NCBI RefSeq assembly: GCF_003260095.1
Contig: NZ_PTPX01000007.1
Span: forward strand, 64,040-128,039
Length of the DNA stretch: 64,000 nucleotides
Source: Glaesserella australis
Lineage (GTDB): Bacteria; Pseudomonadota; Gammaproteobacteria; Enterobacterales; Pasteurellaceae
Direction of reading: 5' to 3'
This document shows positions 16,987 to 25,593 of this stretch, in pieces (position 1 is the stretch's first letter; every line of letters starts with the position of its first letter). A program made the position numbers and the translations under genes. The notes beneath the pieces are model-generated. The model worked only from the letters and a program-made list of their open reading frames with translations. It ran no database searches and was not told the origin of the DNA.

Positions 16987-18582
16987 TTATTTCGCTAAAT
17001 CTACAGAATAGAAGTTATGTAAACCAAATGGGCTGACCACATAACCTTTCACTTCCTTACGAATTGGGAAGTAAGTGGTTGAGTGTGCAATGGTTACCCA
17101 CGGGGCTTGCTCTTTAAAGACTACTTGAGCTTGTTTGTAAAGCTCCGTACGTTTTGCTTGATCTGTTTCTTGTGCCGCTTGAGTGACTAAATCGTTAAAC
17201 GGTTTGTAACAGAATTTCGCATAGTTAGAGCCAGCTTCTAATGCAGAGCAGCTTAATAAGGTGTTTAAGAAGTTGTCTGGGTCGCCATTATCGCCTGTCC
17301 AACCGATCATTGAAGTAGATGCTTCACCGTTGCGTAAACGTTTTAAGTATTCACCCCATTCGTAGCTGACGATTTTCGCATTTACGCCGACTTTTTTCCA
17401 ATCATCTTGGATAATTTCTGCCATACGACGTGCATTTGGGTTATATGGACGAGAAACTGGCATTGCCCAAAGTTCTGTCTCAAAACCATTTTCAAAACCC
17501 GCTTCTTTTAACAACGCTTTGGCTTTTTCAGGGTTGTATTCATAATCTTTCACATCGTCATTATAGCTCCACATTGTTGGTGGCATTGGGTTTTTCGCCA
17601 CTTGTGCAAAGCCTTGATAAACCGATTGAACAATTGCTTCTTTGTTGATAGCGTGGTTCAACGCTTGACGCACTTTTTGGTTATCCAATGGTGCTTTAGT
17701 CATATTCAATGCAAGGTAACCCACGTTCAAGCCTGGTTTTTCTAACACTTCAATGTTTGGATCCGCTTGTAATTTCGCAATATCCGCTGGATTTGGATAT
17801 GGCATTGCGTGGCATTCGCCTTTTTGTAATTTCGCTAAACGTACAGACGCATCAGGGGTAATAGAGAAGACCAAGCGGTCAATTTTCGCTTTTCCTTTCC
17901 AATAATCTTCAAAGGCTTTATAGCGAACGGTTGAGTCTTTTTGGTAATCAACAAACTGGAACGGACCTGTTCCCACTGGGTTACTATCTAGCTTCTCAGG
18001 GGTTTTCGCTGCTAACATTTTATCAGCATATTCCGCTGAATAGATCGCCGCAAAGTCCATCGCAAGATTTGCTAAGAATGGTGCATTTGGTGCTTTTAAG
18101 CTGATTTTAACGGTGTAATCATCCACTTTTTCCACTTTATCAATGATATTTTGCATATCCATGCCAACAAAGTATTCATAGTTACCGCCTGATACTTTGT
18201 GATACGGGTGATTTGGATCTAACTGACGATTAAAGGAAAATACCACATCGTCTGCATTAAAATCACGGGTCGGTTTGAAATCTTTGGTTGTGTGGAATTT
18301 CACCCCTTTACGCAAGTGGAAAGTGTAGGTTTTACCGTCTGCGGATACGTCCCATTTTTCTGCTAAATCAGGAACAACGGTTGTTTCTCCCTCTTTAAAA
18401 TCAGTCAATTTGTTAAAAATAGTACGTCCACTCGCATCTAACGTTGCTCCGTCAGTACCAAACACAGGGCTGAAGTAAGACGGTGATGCTTCCAAACAAT
18501 AAACGAAAGTTTTCGGTGCAGCCATTGCAGAGCCTGACGCTACTGCTAAAGCTAATAAAGAGAGTTGTGTTAATTTTTTCAT
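16987..18582 (-). CDS. dppA: Periplasmic dipeptide-binding protein DppA
   Basis: A signal peptide (about 1-21, cleavage after SAMA) without a lipobox Cys precedes a type-C extracellular solute-binding fold (SBP_bac_5): FVYCLEASPSYFSPVFGTDG, the LAEKWDVSADGKTYTFHLRKGVKFH signature near 73-97, FNADDVVFSFNRQLD, and the conserved Cys pair near residues 257 and 443. It binds dipeptides, and possibly haem as reported for E. coli DppA, for the DppBCDF importer. The paralogue at 18724-20319 is of identical length (531) and closely similar. Confidence 0.92.
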   Translation of the reverse strand: MKKLTQLSLLALAVASGSAMAAPKTFVYCLEASPSYFSPVFGTDGATLDASGRTIFNKLTDFKEGETTVVPDLAEKWDVSADGKTYTFHLRKGVKFHTTKDFKPTRDFNADDVVFSFNRQLDPNHPYHKVSGGNYEYFVGMDMQNIIDKVEKVDDYTVKISLKAPNAPFLANLAMDFAAIYSAEYADKMLAAKTPEKLDSNPVGTGPFQFVDYQKDSTVRYKAFEDYWKGKAKIDRLVFSITPDASVRLAKLQKGECHAMPYPNPADIAKLQADPNIEVLEKPGLNVGYLALNMTKAPLDNQKVRQALNHAINKEAIVQSVYQGFAQVAKNPMPPTMWSYNDDVKDYEYNPEKAKALLKEAGFENGFETELWAMPVSRPYNPNARRMAEIIQDDWKKVGVNAKIVSYEWGEYLKRLRNGEASTSMIGWTGDNGDPDNFLNTLLSCSALEAGSNYAKFCYKPFNDLVTQAAQETDQAKRTELYKQAQVVFKEQAPWVTIAHSTTYFPIRKEVKGYVVSPFGLHNFYSVDLAK

Positions 18583-18598
18583 TGTTTCACTCCAAAAG

Positions 18599-18608
18599 AT
18601 GTTGTGTT
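18599..18608 (-). promoter_or_regulatory. Candidate GcvB target site before dppA
   Basis: The mRNA strand reads AACACAACAT, ending 16 bases before the dppA ATG and just upstream of the TTGGAG ribosome-binding site. dppA is a classical GcvB target in enterobacteria. The same 10-mer precedes artI here. Confidence 0.65.
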
Positions 18609-18723
18609 ATATGGGATGATAATTTCAAACCCAATGACTCGGAATATACAAGTTTTTTTATGAATCGCAATACTTTTTTTTATGCAAATGGTATTTTTTG
18701 ACTATTTTTTTACAAAATTTTAA

Positions 18724-20319
18724 CTACTTCACAAATTCTACTGTGTAAAAATTATGAGCCATAAATGGACTTTGTACATAGCCTTTAATTTCTTTACGTA
18801 TAGGGAAGTAGACAGTTGAGTGTGCAATCGGTAACCATACTGCTTGATCTTTTGCAATTTGTTGAGCTTGACGATAAAGTGCTGTTCGTTTTTCTTTATC
18901 TGAGATTTGAGCAGCTTCAGTCACTAACTTATCATATTCATTATTACAGAAACCTGCATAGTTAGAACCTTGTTTGACCGCATTACAGCTCAGTAATGTA
19001 TTTAGAAAATTATCAGGATCACCATTATCTCCCGTCCATCCCATCATTCCTGCACTGTGTTCGCCGTCTGCCATACGTTTAAGATATTCGCCCCATTCGT
19101 AGCTGACAATTTTTGTTTTAATGCCCACTTTTTCCCAATCAGCTTGAATCATTTCTGCCATACGACGTGCATTTGGGTTATAAGGGCGAGCGACAGGCAT
19201 TGCCCAAAGCTCTGTTTCAAAACCATTTTCAAAACCCGCTTCTTTTAATAAAGCTTTGGCTTTTTCAGGATTATAGTCGTAGTCCTTAATTTCTTCATTG
19301 TAGCCCCAAATTGTGGGTGGCATCGGATTTTTTGCAACACTTCCTGCACCTTGATAAACCGATTCTAAAATTGCTGCTTTATTTACCGCATAATTGAGAG
19401 CCTGACGCACTTTTTGGTTATCAAAAGGGGCTTTACGTTGATTTAAAGTGATGTAGCCAATATTCATCCCTGCTTTTTCAAGCACGGTGATATTCGGATC
19501 CGTTTGTAATGTTTTTACATCGGCAGGATTTGGGTAAGGCATTGCTTGACATTCATTGTGCTGTAATTTTGCTAAACGCACTGTAGCATCAGGCGTGACT
19601 GCGAAAACCAGGCGATCAATTTTGGCTTTGCCTTGCCAATAGTCGTTAAAGGCAGTAAAACGCACATTGGCATCTTTTTGATAAGAGTGGAATTGGAACG
19701 CACCCGTTCCGATTGGCGCAGTATCCACTTTTTCAGGTGTACCCGCTTTTAACATCGCATCCGCATATTCAGCAGAAAATATTGCGGCAAAGTCCATCGC
19801 TAAATTTGCTAAGAAGGGAGCATTTGGCTTTTTCAAATTAATTTTGACGGTGTAATCATCTACTTTTTCTACTTTATCAATGATATTTTGCATATCCATA
19901 CCGAAGAAAAACTCATAGCTTCCGCCTGATACATTGAAATAAGGATTATTTGGATCAAATTGTCGATTTATCGAAAATAAAACATCGTCCGCATTAAAAT
20001 CACGGCTTGGTGTAAACATTTTATTACTGTGGAATTTCACACCTTTGCGTAAATAGAAGGTATAACTTTTACCGTCCACACTAATATCCCAACGTTCTGC
20101 TAGGGATGGAATAAGATTTGTTGTGCCTGCTTCAAAATCAACAAGACGGTTATAAATCGCCTGTCCAACATCCAATGTTGCACCGTCTGTGCCAATTTGG
20201 GGATTTAAGTACGCAGGCGATGATTCAATACAATAAGTGAAGGTTTTATTGTCATTCGCATAAAGAGAAGTGATACCTACACAGTAAGCTAACGCAGTTA
20301 ATGTTGCAAATTTTTTCAT
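18724..20319 (-). CDS. Second DppA-like periplasmic peptide-binding protein, downstream of a His attenuator
   Basis: A 531-residue SBP_bac_5 protein with a signal peptide (cleavage near SLYA-ND), FTYCIESSPAYLNPQIGTDG, LAERWDISVDGKSYTFYLRKGVKFH and long stretches identical to the neighbouring DppA (for example GFENGFETELWAMPV and YNPNARRMAEM). It differs mainly in the N-terminal third and at scattered ligand-pocket positions. It lies 141 bases upstream of dppA on the same strand and so probably shares the DppBCDF membrane complex. Its mRNA leader carries a histidine-leader attenuator, suggesting it serves histidine or His-peptide acquisition; that substrate is inference. GGCACAACATG at the start also fits a GcvB site. 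Confidence 0.9.
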   Translation of the reverse strand: MKKFATLTALAYCVGITSLYANDNKTFTYCIESSPAYLNPQIGTDGATLDVGQAIYNRLVDFEAGTTNLIPSLAERWDISVDGKSYTFYLRKGVKFHSNKMFTPSRDFNADDVLFSINRQFDPNNPYFNVSGGSYEFFFGMDMQNIIDKVEKVDDYTVKINLKKPNAPFLANLAMDFAAIFSAEYADAMLKAGTPEKVDTAPIGTGAFQFHSYQKDANVRFTAFNDYWQGKAKIDRLVFAVTPDATVRLAKLQHNECQAMPYPNPADVKTLQTDPNITVLEKAGMNIGYITLNQRKAPFDNQKVRQALNYAVNKAAILESVYQGAGSVAKNPMPPTIWGYNEEIKDYDYNPEKAKALLKEAGFENGFETELWAMPVARPYNPNARRMAEMIQADWEKVGIKTKIVSYEWGEYLKRMADGEHSAGMMGWTGDNGDPDNFLNTLLSCNAVKQGSNYAGFCNNEYDKLVTEAAQISDKEKRTALYRQAQQIAKDQAVWLPIAHSTVYFPIRKEIKGYVQSPFMAHNFYTVEFVK

Positions 20320-20327
20320 GTTGTGCC
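20318..20327 (-). promoter_or_regulatory. Possible GcvB site overlapping the second dppA-like start codon
   Basis: The mRNA strand reads GGCACAACAT, whose last two bases are the first two of the ATG. It shares the CACAACAT core with the sites before artI and dppA and lies inside the initiation region (AAGGG ribosome-binding site just upstream). Confidence 0.45.
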
Positions 20328-20345
20328 CTTGTTAATAATGAATTA

Positions 20346-20381
20346 TAAAAAGAAACCCCTCGAAAGTTGCCTTCCGAGGGG
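20346..20381 (-). terminator. Attenuator terminator of the histidine leader
   Basis: On the minus-strand RNA, CCCCUCGGAAG-GCAA-CUUUCGAGGGG forms an 11-bp stem with a GNRA tetraloop, followed by a U-rich run (UUUCUUUUU). It lies between the His-rich leader peptide and the dppA-like start. The left arm CUCGGAAG is also perfectly complementary to CUUCCGAG at about 20414-20421, which gives an antiterminator alternative. Confidence 0.85.
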
Positions 20382-20413
20382 TAGAAATTGAGATTTGGTT
20401 GTAGCCATTTCAC

Positions 20414-20432
20414 GCTCGGAAGTTATCTTCCG
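20414..20432 (-). promoter_or_regulatory. Antiterminator-forming hairpin of the His leader
   Basis: The RNA strand reads TCGGAAG-ATAA-CTTCCGA. It can pair with itself or, through CUUCCGAG, with the left arm of the terminator, the competition expected of an amino-acid-leader attenuator. Confidence 0.75.
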
Positions 20433-20454
20433 AACACGCCAAATGCCCGAAAGA

Positions 20455-20499
20455 TTATTCAGGTAAATGGTGGTGATGATGGTTAAGAATAAATTTCAT
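20455..20499 (-). CDS. Histidine leader peptide (HisL-like), MKFILNHHHHHLPE
   Basis: A 14-codon reading frame with a ribosome-binding site (TTGGAG, 5 bases before the ATG) encodes MKFILNHHHHHLPE: five consecutive His codons, then Leu-Pro-Glu and stop. It is analogous to E. coli HisL, which has seven His codons. It is followed by mutually exclusive hairpins and a rho-independent terminator. Ribosome stalling at the His codons when His-tRNA is short would favour the antiterminator and transcription of the dppA-like gene. No his biosynthetic gene is adjacent. Not classed as hisL because the downstream gene is a transporter component. Confidence 0.88.
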   Translation of the reverse strand: MKFILNHHHHHLPE

Positions 20500-20525
20500 A
20501 GCTACTCCAAAATGAACTATCTTGA

Positions 20526-20554
20526 ACTATATCCTAAGCCATTTTAGAACGCAA
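20526..20554 (-). promoter_or_regulatory. Putative sigma-70 promoter for the His leader
   Basis: On the minus strand, -35 TTGCGT (20549-20554) and -10 TATAGT (20526-20531) are 17 bases apart and precede the leader-peptide ATG by about 27 bases. Confidence 0.55.
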
Positions 20555-20579
20555 ACGGTTTTCTTGCAAAATTTGAATA

Positions 20580-20608
20580 AAAAAACCGCTTGTCTATGAC
20601 AAGCGGTC
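20580..20608 (-). terminator. USS-pair terminator of adk
   Basis: The minus strand reads GACCGCTTGTC-ATA-GACAAGCGGT followed by seven T. Two complete ACAAGCGGT USS cores face each other across a 3-base loop, giving a strong intrinsic terminator just after adk. This also isolates the His leader from adk read-through. Confidence 0.9.
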
Positions 20609-20631
20609 AGATCTTATAGCTATTTTACAAT

Positions 20632-21321
<690 letters not shown>

Positions 21322-21444
21322 TTACCGATTACTGCTAAAAATTGCAAATTGATTATGCAAATAACGCGGTGATTTTTAGAAAAAAGGCAAAATGAAAGCT
21401 ATTTCATCTATTTGCACAAAATACAAATCTTGTTAAAATACAGT

Positions 21445-21463
21445 TGATAATTATTCCTATCAA
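21445..21463. promoter_or_regulatory. Fur box upstream of the siderophore transporter
   Basis: GATAATTATTCCTATCA resembles the Fur consensus GATAATGATAATCATTATC and lies about 14 bases before the substrate-binding-protein start, overlapping the likely promoter. Iron repression of the four-gene operon is expected. Confidence 0.65.
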
Positions 21464-21476
21464 TATGGAGATTAGT

Positions 21477-22379
21477 ATGCTAAAAAAATCCCTTTTAACT
21501 CTCGCTTGTATTGCATCTTTTGCGGTTTCTGCGATTGCAAAAGAAGTGACTATTCCGACCGCTCGTGGAGAGGTGATGCTTTCCGCTCCGCCTGCCAAAG
21601 TTGCGGTATTTGATACGGGGAGTATTGATACATTGCACGCCTTAGGGGTGAAAATGGACGGGGTGGCAGATGTTACTAAAGTGTTACCTTATACGAAATC
21701 AAGCCTTGAAAATGCCAAAATTGTTGGAACCGTGTTTGAACCCAATTTTGAAGCCTTAAATGAATTAAAACCCGATTTGATTATCGTTGGGACGCGTACT
21801 GCGAAGAAATTTGATGAAGTAAGTGCATTAGCGAAAACCATTGATATGACTGACAATGGCGACAAATTGATTGAAAGTGGCTTACAGCGTATCGATAGTT
21901 TCGGTAAGATGTTTGGCAAAGAAGAAAAAGCGACTCAACTTAAAGCGGAAATTGGTGCTCTTTACAAAGAAACACAAGCGGCGGTGAAAGGTAAAGGCAA
22001 TGGACTAATCATTTTAGTCAATGGCGGTAAAGTTTCTGCCTTTGGTTCAGGTTATCGTTTAAGCTGGATCCATCACAGTTTAGGTATTCCCCTTGCGGAT
22101 TCGTCATTAAAAGGTAAAGGACACGGGCAGCCTATTAGCTTTGAATACATTCAAAAACTAAATCCTGATTGGTTGTTTGTGCTAGATCGCATTGCGGCGA
22201 TTGGCGAGGAGGGCAAAACTGCTAAAGAAGTGTTGGATAATGAATTAATTCATCAAACAACGGCGTGGAAAAATGGCAACATTGTCTATTTAAGCAGTGC
22301 GTCTTATCTTGCTCCAGGTGGCGTTGAGCAAATCAAAACCGATTTAACCACAATCAAACAAGCGTTTGAGAAAAAATAG
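21477..22379 (+). CDS. Siderophore ABC transporter substrate-binding protein (FatB/CeuE-like)
   Basis: Periplasmic type-III binding protein (helical backbone) for an Fe-siderophore, probably of the catechol or catecholate-related FatB/CeuE group. Signal peptide residues 1-21 (SAIA-KE), then the typical KVAVFDTGSIDTLHALGV, PNFEALNELKPDLIIVGTRT, and the basic ligand-pocket region. The frame is open upstream to 21444, but ATG 21477 with ATGGAG 7 bases upstream gives MLKKSLLTLAC, a clean signal peptide, so 300 residues. A Fur box precedes it and two permeases and an ATPase follow. Confidence 0.88.
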   Translation: MLKKSLLTLACIASFAVSAIAKEVTIPTARGEVMLSAPPAKVAVFDTGSIDTLHALGVKMDGVADVTKVLPYTKSSLENAKIVGTVFEPNFEALNELKPDLIIVGTRTAKKFDEVSALAKTIDMTDNGDKLIESGLQRIDSFGKMFGKEEKATQLKAEIGALYKETQAAVKGKGNGLIILVNGGKVSAFGSGYRLSWIHHSLGIPLADSSLKGKGHGQPISFEYIQKLNPDWLFVLDRIAAIGEEGKTAKEVLDNELIHQTTAWKNGNIVYLSSASYLAPGGVEQIKTDLTTIKQAFEKK

Positions 22380-22392
22380 TTCACCTTAAATC

Positions 22393-22433
22393 AAGCGGTC
22401 TGATCGGCAAATTTTTTTGCAAATCAGACCGCT
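22393..22433. repeat. Inverted USS pair between binding-protein and permease genes
   Basis: AAGCGGTCTGAT and ATCAGACCGCTT flank GCAAATTTTTTTGC, so the whole block is one long hairpin containing two USS cores. It lies inside an operon; it could act as a partial terminator lowering permease expression relative to the binding protein. Confidence 0.8.
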
Positions 22434-22443
22434 TGTTTCCTTT

Positions 22444-23406
22444 ATGCTTATGTTTTCTCTAACGCGAATTAACTTTCTCATTCTTCTTATTCTCTGCCCT
22501 ATCAGTATGGCAACGGGAGTAGCGGATTTTCATTGGTCAAGTGTCTTTAGCTCACCTGAACAGATGCAAGTGCTACTCATCAGTCGTCTGCCACGCACAT
22601 TAGCGGTGTTGCTTGTTGGTGCAACTCTTGCGATAGCGGGAATGGTGATCCAAATTGTTCTGAAAAACCGATTTATTGATCCGAGCCTGATTGGTGCGAC
22701 ACAAAGTGCAGGCTTGGGGATTTTATTGGTCAGCCTGTATTTTCCTGCAACGGCTCTGCTGTTTAAAATGTCGGTCGCAACACTGAGTGCGTTAATTGGT
22801 ATGAGCATTTTTATGTTGCTACTTCAACGACTTCCACCACAACAGCAGTTAATGGTTCCGTTGATAGGCATTATTTTTGGCAATGTGATTGAATCCATTG
22901 CTACCTTTATTGCCTATGAAACAAACAGCCAACAGATGCTTAGCATTTGGACTTCGGGGGATTTTTCGGGCGTGTTGTCTGGGCGTTACGAACTGCTGTG
23001 GCTAACCGTTGGATTGGCGATCTTCGTTTATATCATCGCAGATAGGCTGAGTATTGCGGGGCTTGGTCGCAATATCAGCACCAGTCTTGGTATTAATTAT
23101 CGACAAATCACTTGGATTGCGTTGATTGTGGTGGCGATGATTACATCGTTAGTGGTGGTGACGGTGGGACAAATTCCTTTTATTGGCTTGGTTGTGCCGA
23201 ATATCATCTCTCGCTTGGCAGGTGATCGCTTACGCCAAAATTTACCTGCAGTGGTGCTATTAGGGGCAAATCTCGTATTGGCTTGCGATATTTTAGGGCG
23301 TGTGTTAAATGCCCCGTATGAAATTCCGATTTCAACGGTATTTGGGATTTTAGGCACGATTATTTTCCTTTATCTGCTTTTTAAAGGGAAACGTTATGCG
23401 AGCTAA
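22444..23406 (+). CDS. Siderophore ABC transporter permease, FecCD family (first)
   Basis: Inner-membrane permease with eight or more hydrophobic segments and the FecCD-family motifs RLPRTLAVLLVGATLAIAG near the first third, IGATQSAGLG and, near the C-terminus, GQIPFIGLVVPNIISRL. The longer frame (from TTG 22417) would translate the USS and is rejected; ATG 22444 gives about 320 residues. The stop overlaps the next permease gene by 11 bases, so the two are coupled. Confidence 0.88.
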   Translation: MLMFSLTRINFLILLILCPISMATGVADFHWSSVFSSPEQMQVLLISRLPRTLAVLLVGATLAIAGMVIQIVLKNRFIDPSLIGATQSAGLGILLVSLYFPATALLFKMSVATLSALIGMSIFMLLLQRLPPQQQLMVPLIGIIFGNVIESIATFIAYETNSQQMLSIWTSGDFSGVLSGRYELLWLTVGLAIFVYIIADRLSIAGLGRNISTSLGINYRQITWIALIVVAMITSLVVVTVGQIPFIGLVVPNIISRLAGDRLRQNLPAVVLLGANLVLACDILGRVLNAPYEIPISTVFGILGTIIFLYLLFKGKRYAS

Positions 23407-24340
23407 AACCTTACTATTGCTACTTGGTGGGTTGTTCCTGCTCTCTTGTTGCCTGTTTATGAGCTACAACGCCAACGGGAATTGGGACTTCGTTTTGCCT
23501 TTTAGAAGTAAAAAATTGCTGATGTTGATTGTGATCGGTTATACCATTGGCGTTTCAACCCTGTTGTTCCAAACGCTTACCCACAACCCTATTTTAACCC
23601 CGAGCATTTTAGGCTTTGATTATCTCTATCTGCTTATTCAAACAGCTCTAGTCTTTTTTGTCGGCGGTATTGGCTTTACCCAGTTGGATACCCTGTACAA
23701 ATTTTTCTTTGAAGCAGGACTAATGTTGGTCGGCTCACTGCTACTTTTTGCCACCTTGAACAAAGGCAACAGCGATCTCTCCCGAATGATCCTTGTCGGT
23801 GTGATTTTCGGCGTACTGTTTCGTAATTTGAATAATCTGTTACAGCGAATGATCGATCCTGATGAATTTGCGATCACCCAAACATCGTCTTTTGCTAATT
23901 TTAACAGCGTCAAAATTGAGCTACTTTATGTTGGCATTGCCGTTGCGATCATCAGTTTTCTCTGGATTTGGAAACAACGCCACCAACTTGATGTACTGCT
24001 TTTAGGGAAAGAGTATGCCTTGAGCTTAGGGGTAAACTATCTCGCCTTCTCACGCCAATTATTGATTTGCTGTGCCATTTTGGTTTCCGTCTCAACGGCG
24101 TTGGTAGGACCTATTTTGTTTCTCGGTTTATTGGTCTGTGCGATAACCAATGCCATTAGCCCAAAAGTACATCACCAAATTCGTCTCCCTGTCGTCTTTT
24201 TTATCTCAACGATCACGTTGGTATTAGGGCAAGTGATTTTTGAACATATCATCAAAATGCAAGGTGTATTAAGCGTTGTGATTGAATTTGTCGGGGGCAT
24301 TGTCTTTATTTACTTAATACTTAGGAAAAGTAAACGATGA
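23396..24340 (+). CDS. Siderophore ABC transporter permease, FecCD family (second)
   Basis: A 314-residue FecCD-type permease with GYTIGVSTLLFQTLTHNPILTPSILGFDYLYLL replacing the usual GAxLAxxG motif, and VGPILFLGLLVCAITNAISP near the C-terminus. This more divergent style is typical of the second permease in FatCD/CeuBC/YclNO-type systems. It forms a heterodimer with the preceding permease and overlaps the ATPase gene by 4 bases (ATGA). Confidence 0.88.
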   Translation: MRAKTLLLLLGGLFLLSCCLFMSYNANGNWDFVLPFRSKKLLMLIVIGYTIGVSTLLFQTLTHNPILTPSILGFDYLYLLIQTALVFFVGGIGFTQLDTLYKFFFEAGLMLVGSLLLFATLNKGNSDLSRMILVGVIFGVLFRNLNNLLQRMIDPDEFAITQTSSFANFNSVKIELLYVGIAVAIISFLWIWKQRHQLDVLLLGKEYALSLGVNYLAFSRQLLICCAILVSVSTALVGPILFLGLLVCAITNAISPKVHHQIRLPVVFFISTITLVLGQVIFEHIIKMQGVLSVVIEFVGGIVFIYLILRKSKR

Positions 24341-25095
24341 TTAAAATTGAGCAACTTAGCCATAAAATAGGCGATGAAACGATTTTAGATCACATTGATT
24401 TAACCATTGAAAATGGCGGTATTACCGCATTGGTAGGGGCAAATGGAGCTGGAAAATCGACACTGTTGTCGCTGATCGCCCGCTTGCAACAGATACAGCA
24501 GGGGGAAATTTGGCTTGATGAAATGGATATTTCCCAAACAGCATCACGGAAAATTGCCCAACATTTAGCGATTTTAACGCAAGAAAATACCATTCATAGC
24601 CGTATTACTGTGCAAGACTTACTGATGTTTGGGCGATACCCACATCATCAAGGTAGAATTTCAGCGGAAGATAAAACGATTGTACAAGATGCGTTAAAAC
24701 GTTTTGATTTGATGTCGTTGGCAAATCGCTATTTGAGTGAACTCTCTGGCGGGCAACGCCAACGTGCCTTAATCGCAATGATTTTTTGCCAACAGACTAG
24801 CCATATTTTATTGGACGAACCTTTGAATAATTTGGATATGTTCCACGCAAGAGAATTGATGCGTTTACTGCGTCAATTAACGGACGAGCTAAAATTAACA
24901 ACGGTAATGGTCGTTCACGACATTAATATGGCAAGTGCTTATGCGGACAAAATTGTGGCGATGAAAGACGGCAACATTTTAATGGTTGGCTCACCAGAAC
25001 AGATCATCACCCAAGCCAACTTGAAAACTATTTTTAACCTTGATGCCGAAGTGATTCAACATCAAGGAAAGCCAATGGTTATTCACCATATCTAA
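24337..25095 (+). CDS. Siderophore ABC transporter ATP-binding protein
   Basis: FepC-class ATPase of 252 residues: Walker A GANGAGKST near 37, Q-loop AILTQENTI, signature LSGGQRQRALIAMIF, Walker B ILLDEPLNNLDM and VVHDINMASAYAD. Last gene of the Fur-controlled importer operon. The energising TonB system and an outer-membrane receptor for this siderophore are not in the adjacent sequence. Confidence 0.9.
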   Translation: MIKIEQLSHKIGDETILDHIDLTIENGGITALVGANGAGKSTLLSLIARLQQIQQGEIWLDEMDISQTASRKIAQHLAILTQENTIHSRITVQDLLMFGRYPHHQGRISAEDKTIVQDALKRFDLMSLANRYLSELSGGQRQRALIAMIFCQQTSHILLDEPLNNLDMFHARELMRLLRQLTDELKLTTVMVVHDINMASAYADKIVAMKDGNILMVGSPEQIITQANLKTIFNLDAEVIQHQGKPMVIHHI

Positions 25096-25119
25096 TTTAC
25101 TAGCTAGCTCACTAACTAA

Positions 25120-25533
25120 TTAGCTAACTAGCCACTTTTCAACCAGTTCCTGTGTCGTTTCTTTATGTCGCCACATACTGCCGAGTTCAGGTTCTGGGAA
25201 TTTGGTGTGGTTGTAGCCGACAAACTCACGGAAATCAAACACCGCGTGGGGATAATCATTCAGCAACAAAAAGGCTTTATAACCGTCTTCTGACCAACAG
25301 ATCTGAAAACGGCGTGGCTCTTTTAAGGTTTCTGGTTTGACATCACTCACCCGATAAACAAATAAGCTATCCACCACAGGCTGAGCTTCTTGATGTAAAT
25401 CCATCGCATAAAAATAACCTGTTTCGCCGTCATCTTCAAACATCACAACCAAATGTTCGTGTTTGATAGAATGAGCACCGTTGCGATAGGGTGTACCAAG
25501 TGTAATGTGATCGTTTAGGACTGAATAGAGCAT
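25120..25533 (-). CDS. DUF2251-like small protein of unknown function
   Basis: A soluble 137-residue protein starting MLYSVLNDHITLGTPYRNG, with ETGYFYAMDL, PVVDSLFVYRV and FQICWSEDGYKAFLLLNDYPHAVFDF as its most striking segments. I recall such proteins as DUF2251, without known function. A Met codon 6 bases earlier (25539) abuts the AAAGGA ribosome-binding site, so the second ATG, with 6-7 base spacing, is preferred. It converges on the siderophore operon with only 24 bases between, which are stop-rich (repeated TAGCTA). Confidence 0.68.
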   Translation of the reverse strand: MLYSVLNDHITLGTPYRNGAHSIKHEHLVVMFEDDGETGYFYAMDLHQEAQPVVDSLFVYRVSDVKPETLKEPRRFQICWSEDGYKAFLLLNDYPHAVFDFREFVGYNHTKFPEPELGSMWRHKETTQELVEKWLVS

Positions 25534-25593
25534 ATGCATTCCTTTCTAGCTGAAAATTTTCATCATTTTAACATATTTATGATCATACTTTCA

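Noticed and set aside
20549-20564. PurR-like sequence ACGCAAACGGTTTTCT near the His-leader promoter
   Set aside because: It has two mismatches in the core half and the purD operator is far better; treated as chance.
22417-22443. TTG start for the first siderophore permease
   Set aside because: It would translate the USS inverted repeat and lacks a ribosome-binding site; ATG 22444 is more natural.
25096-25140. TAGCTA-rich palindromic stretch between the siderophore operon and the DUF2251-like gene
   Set aside because: It is too short and lacks a T run for a terminator; it may only be a stop-rich convergent junction.
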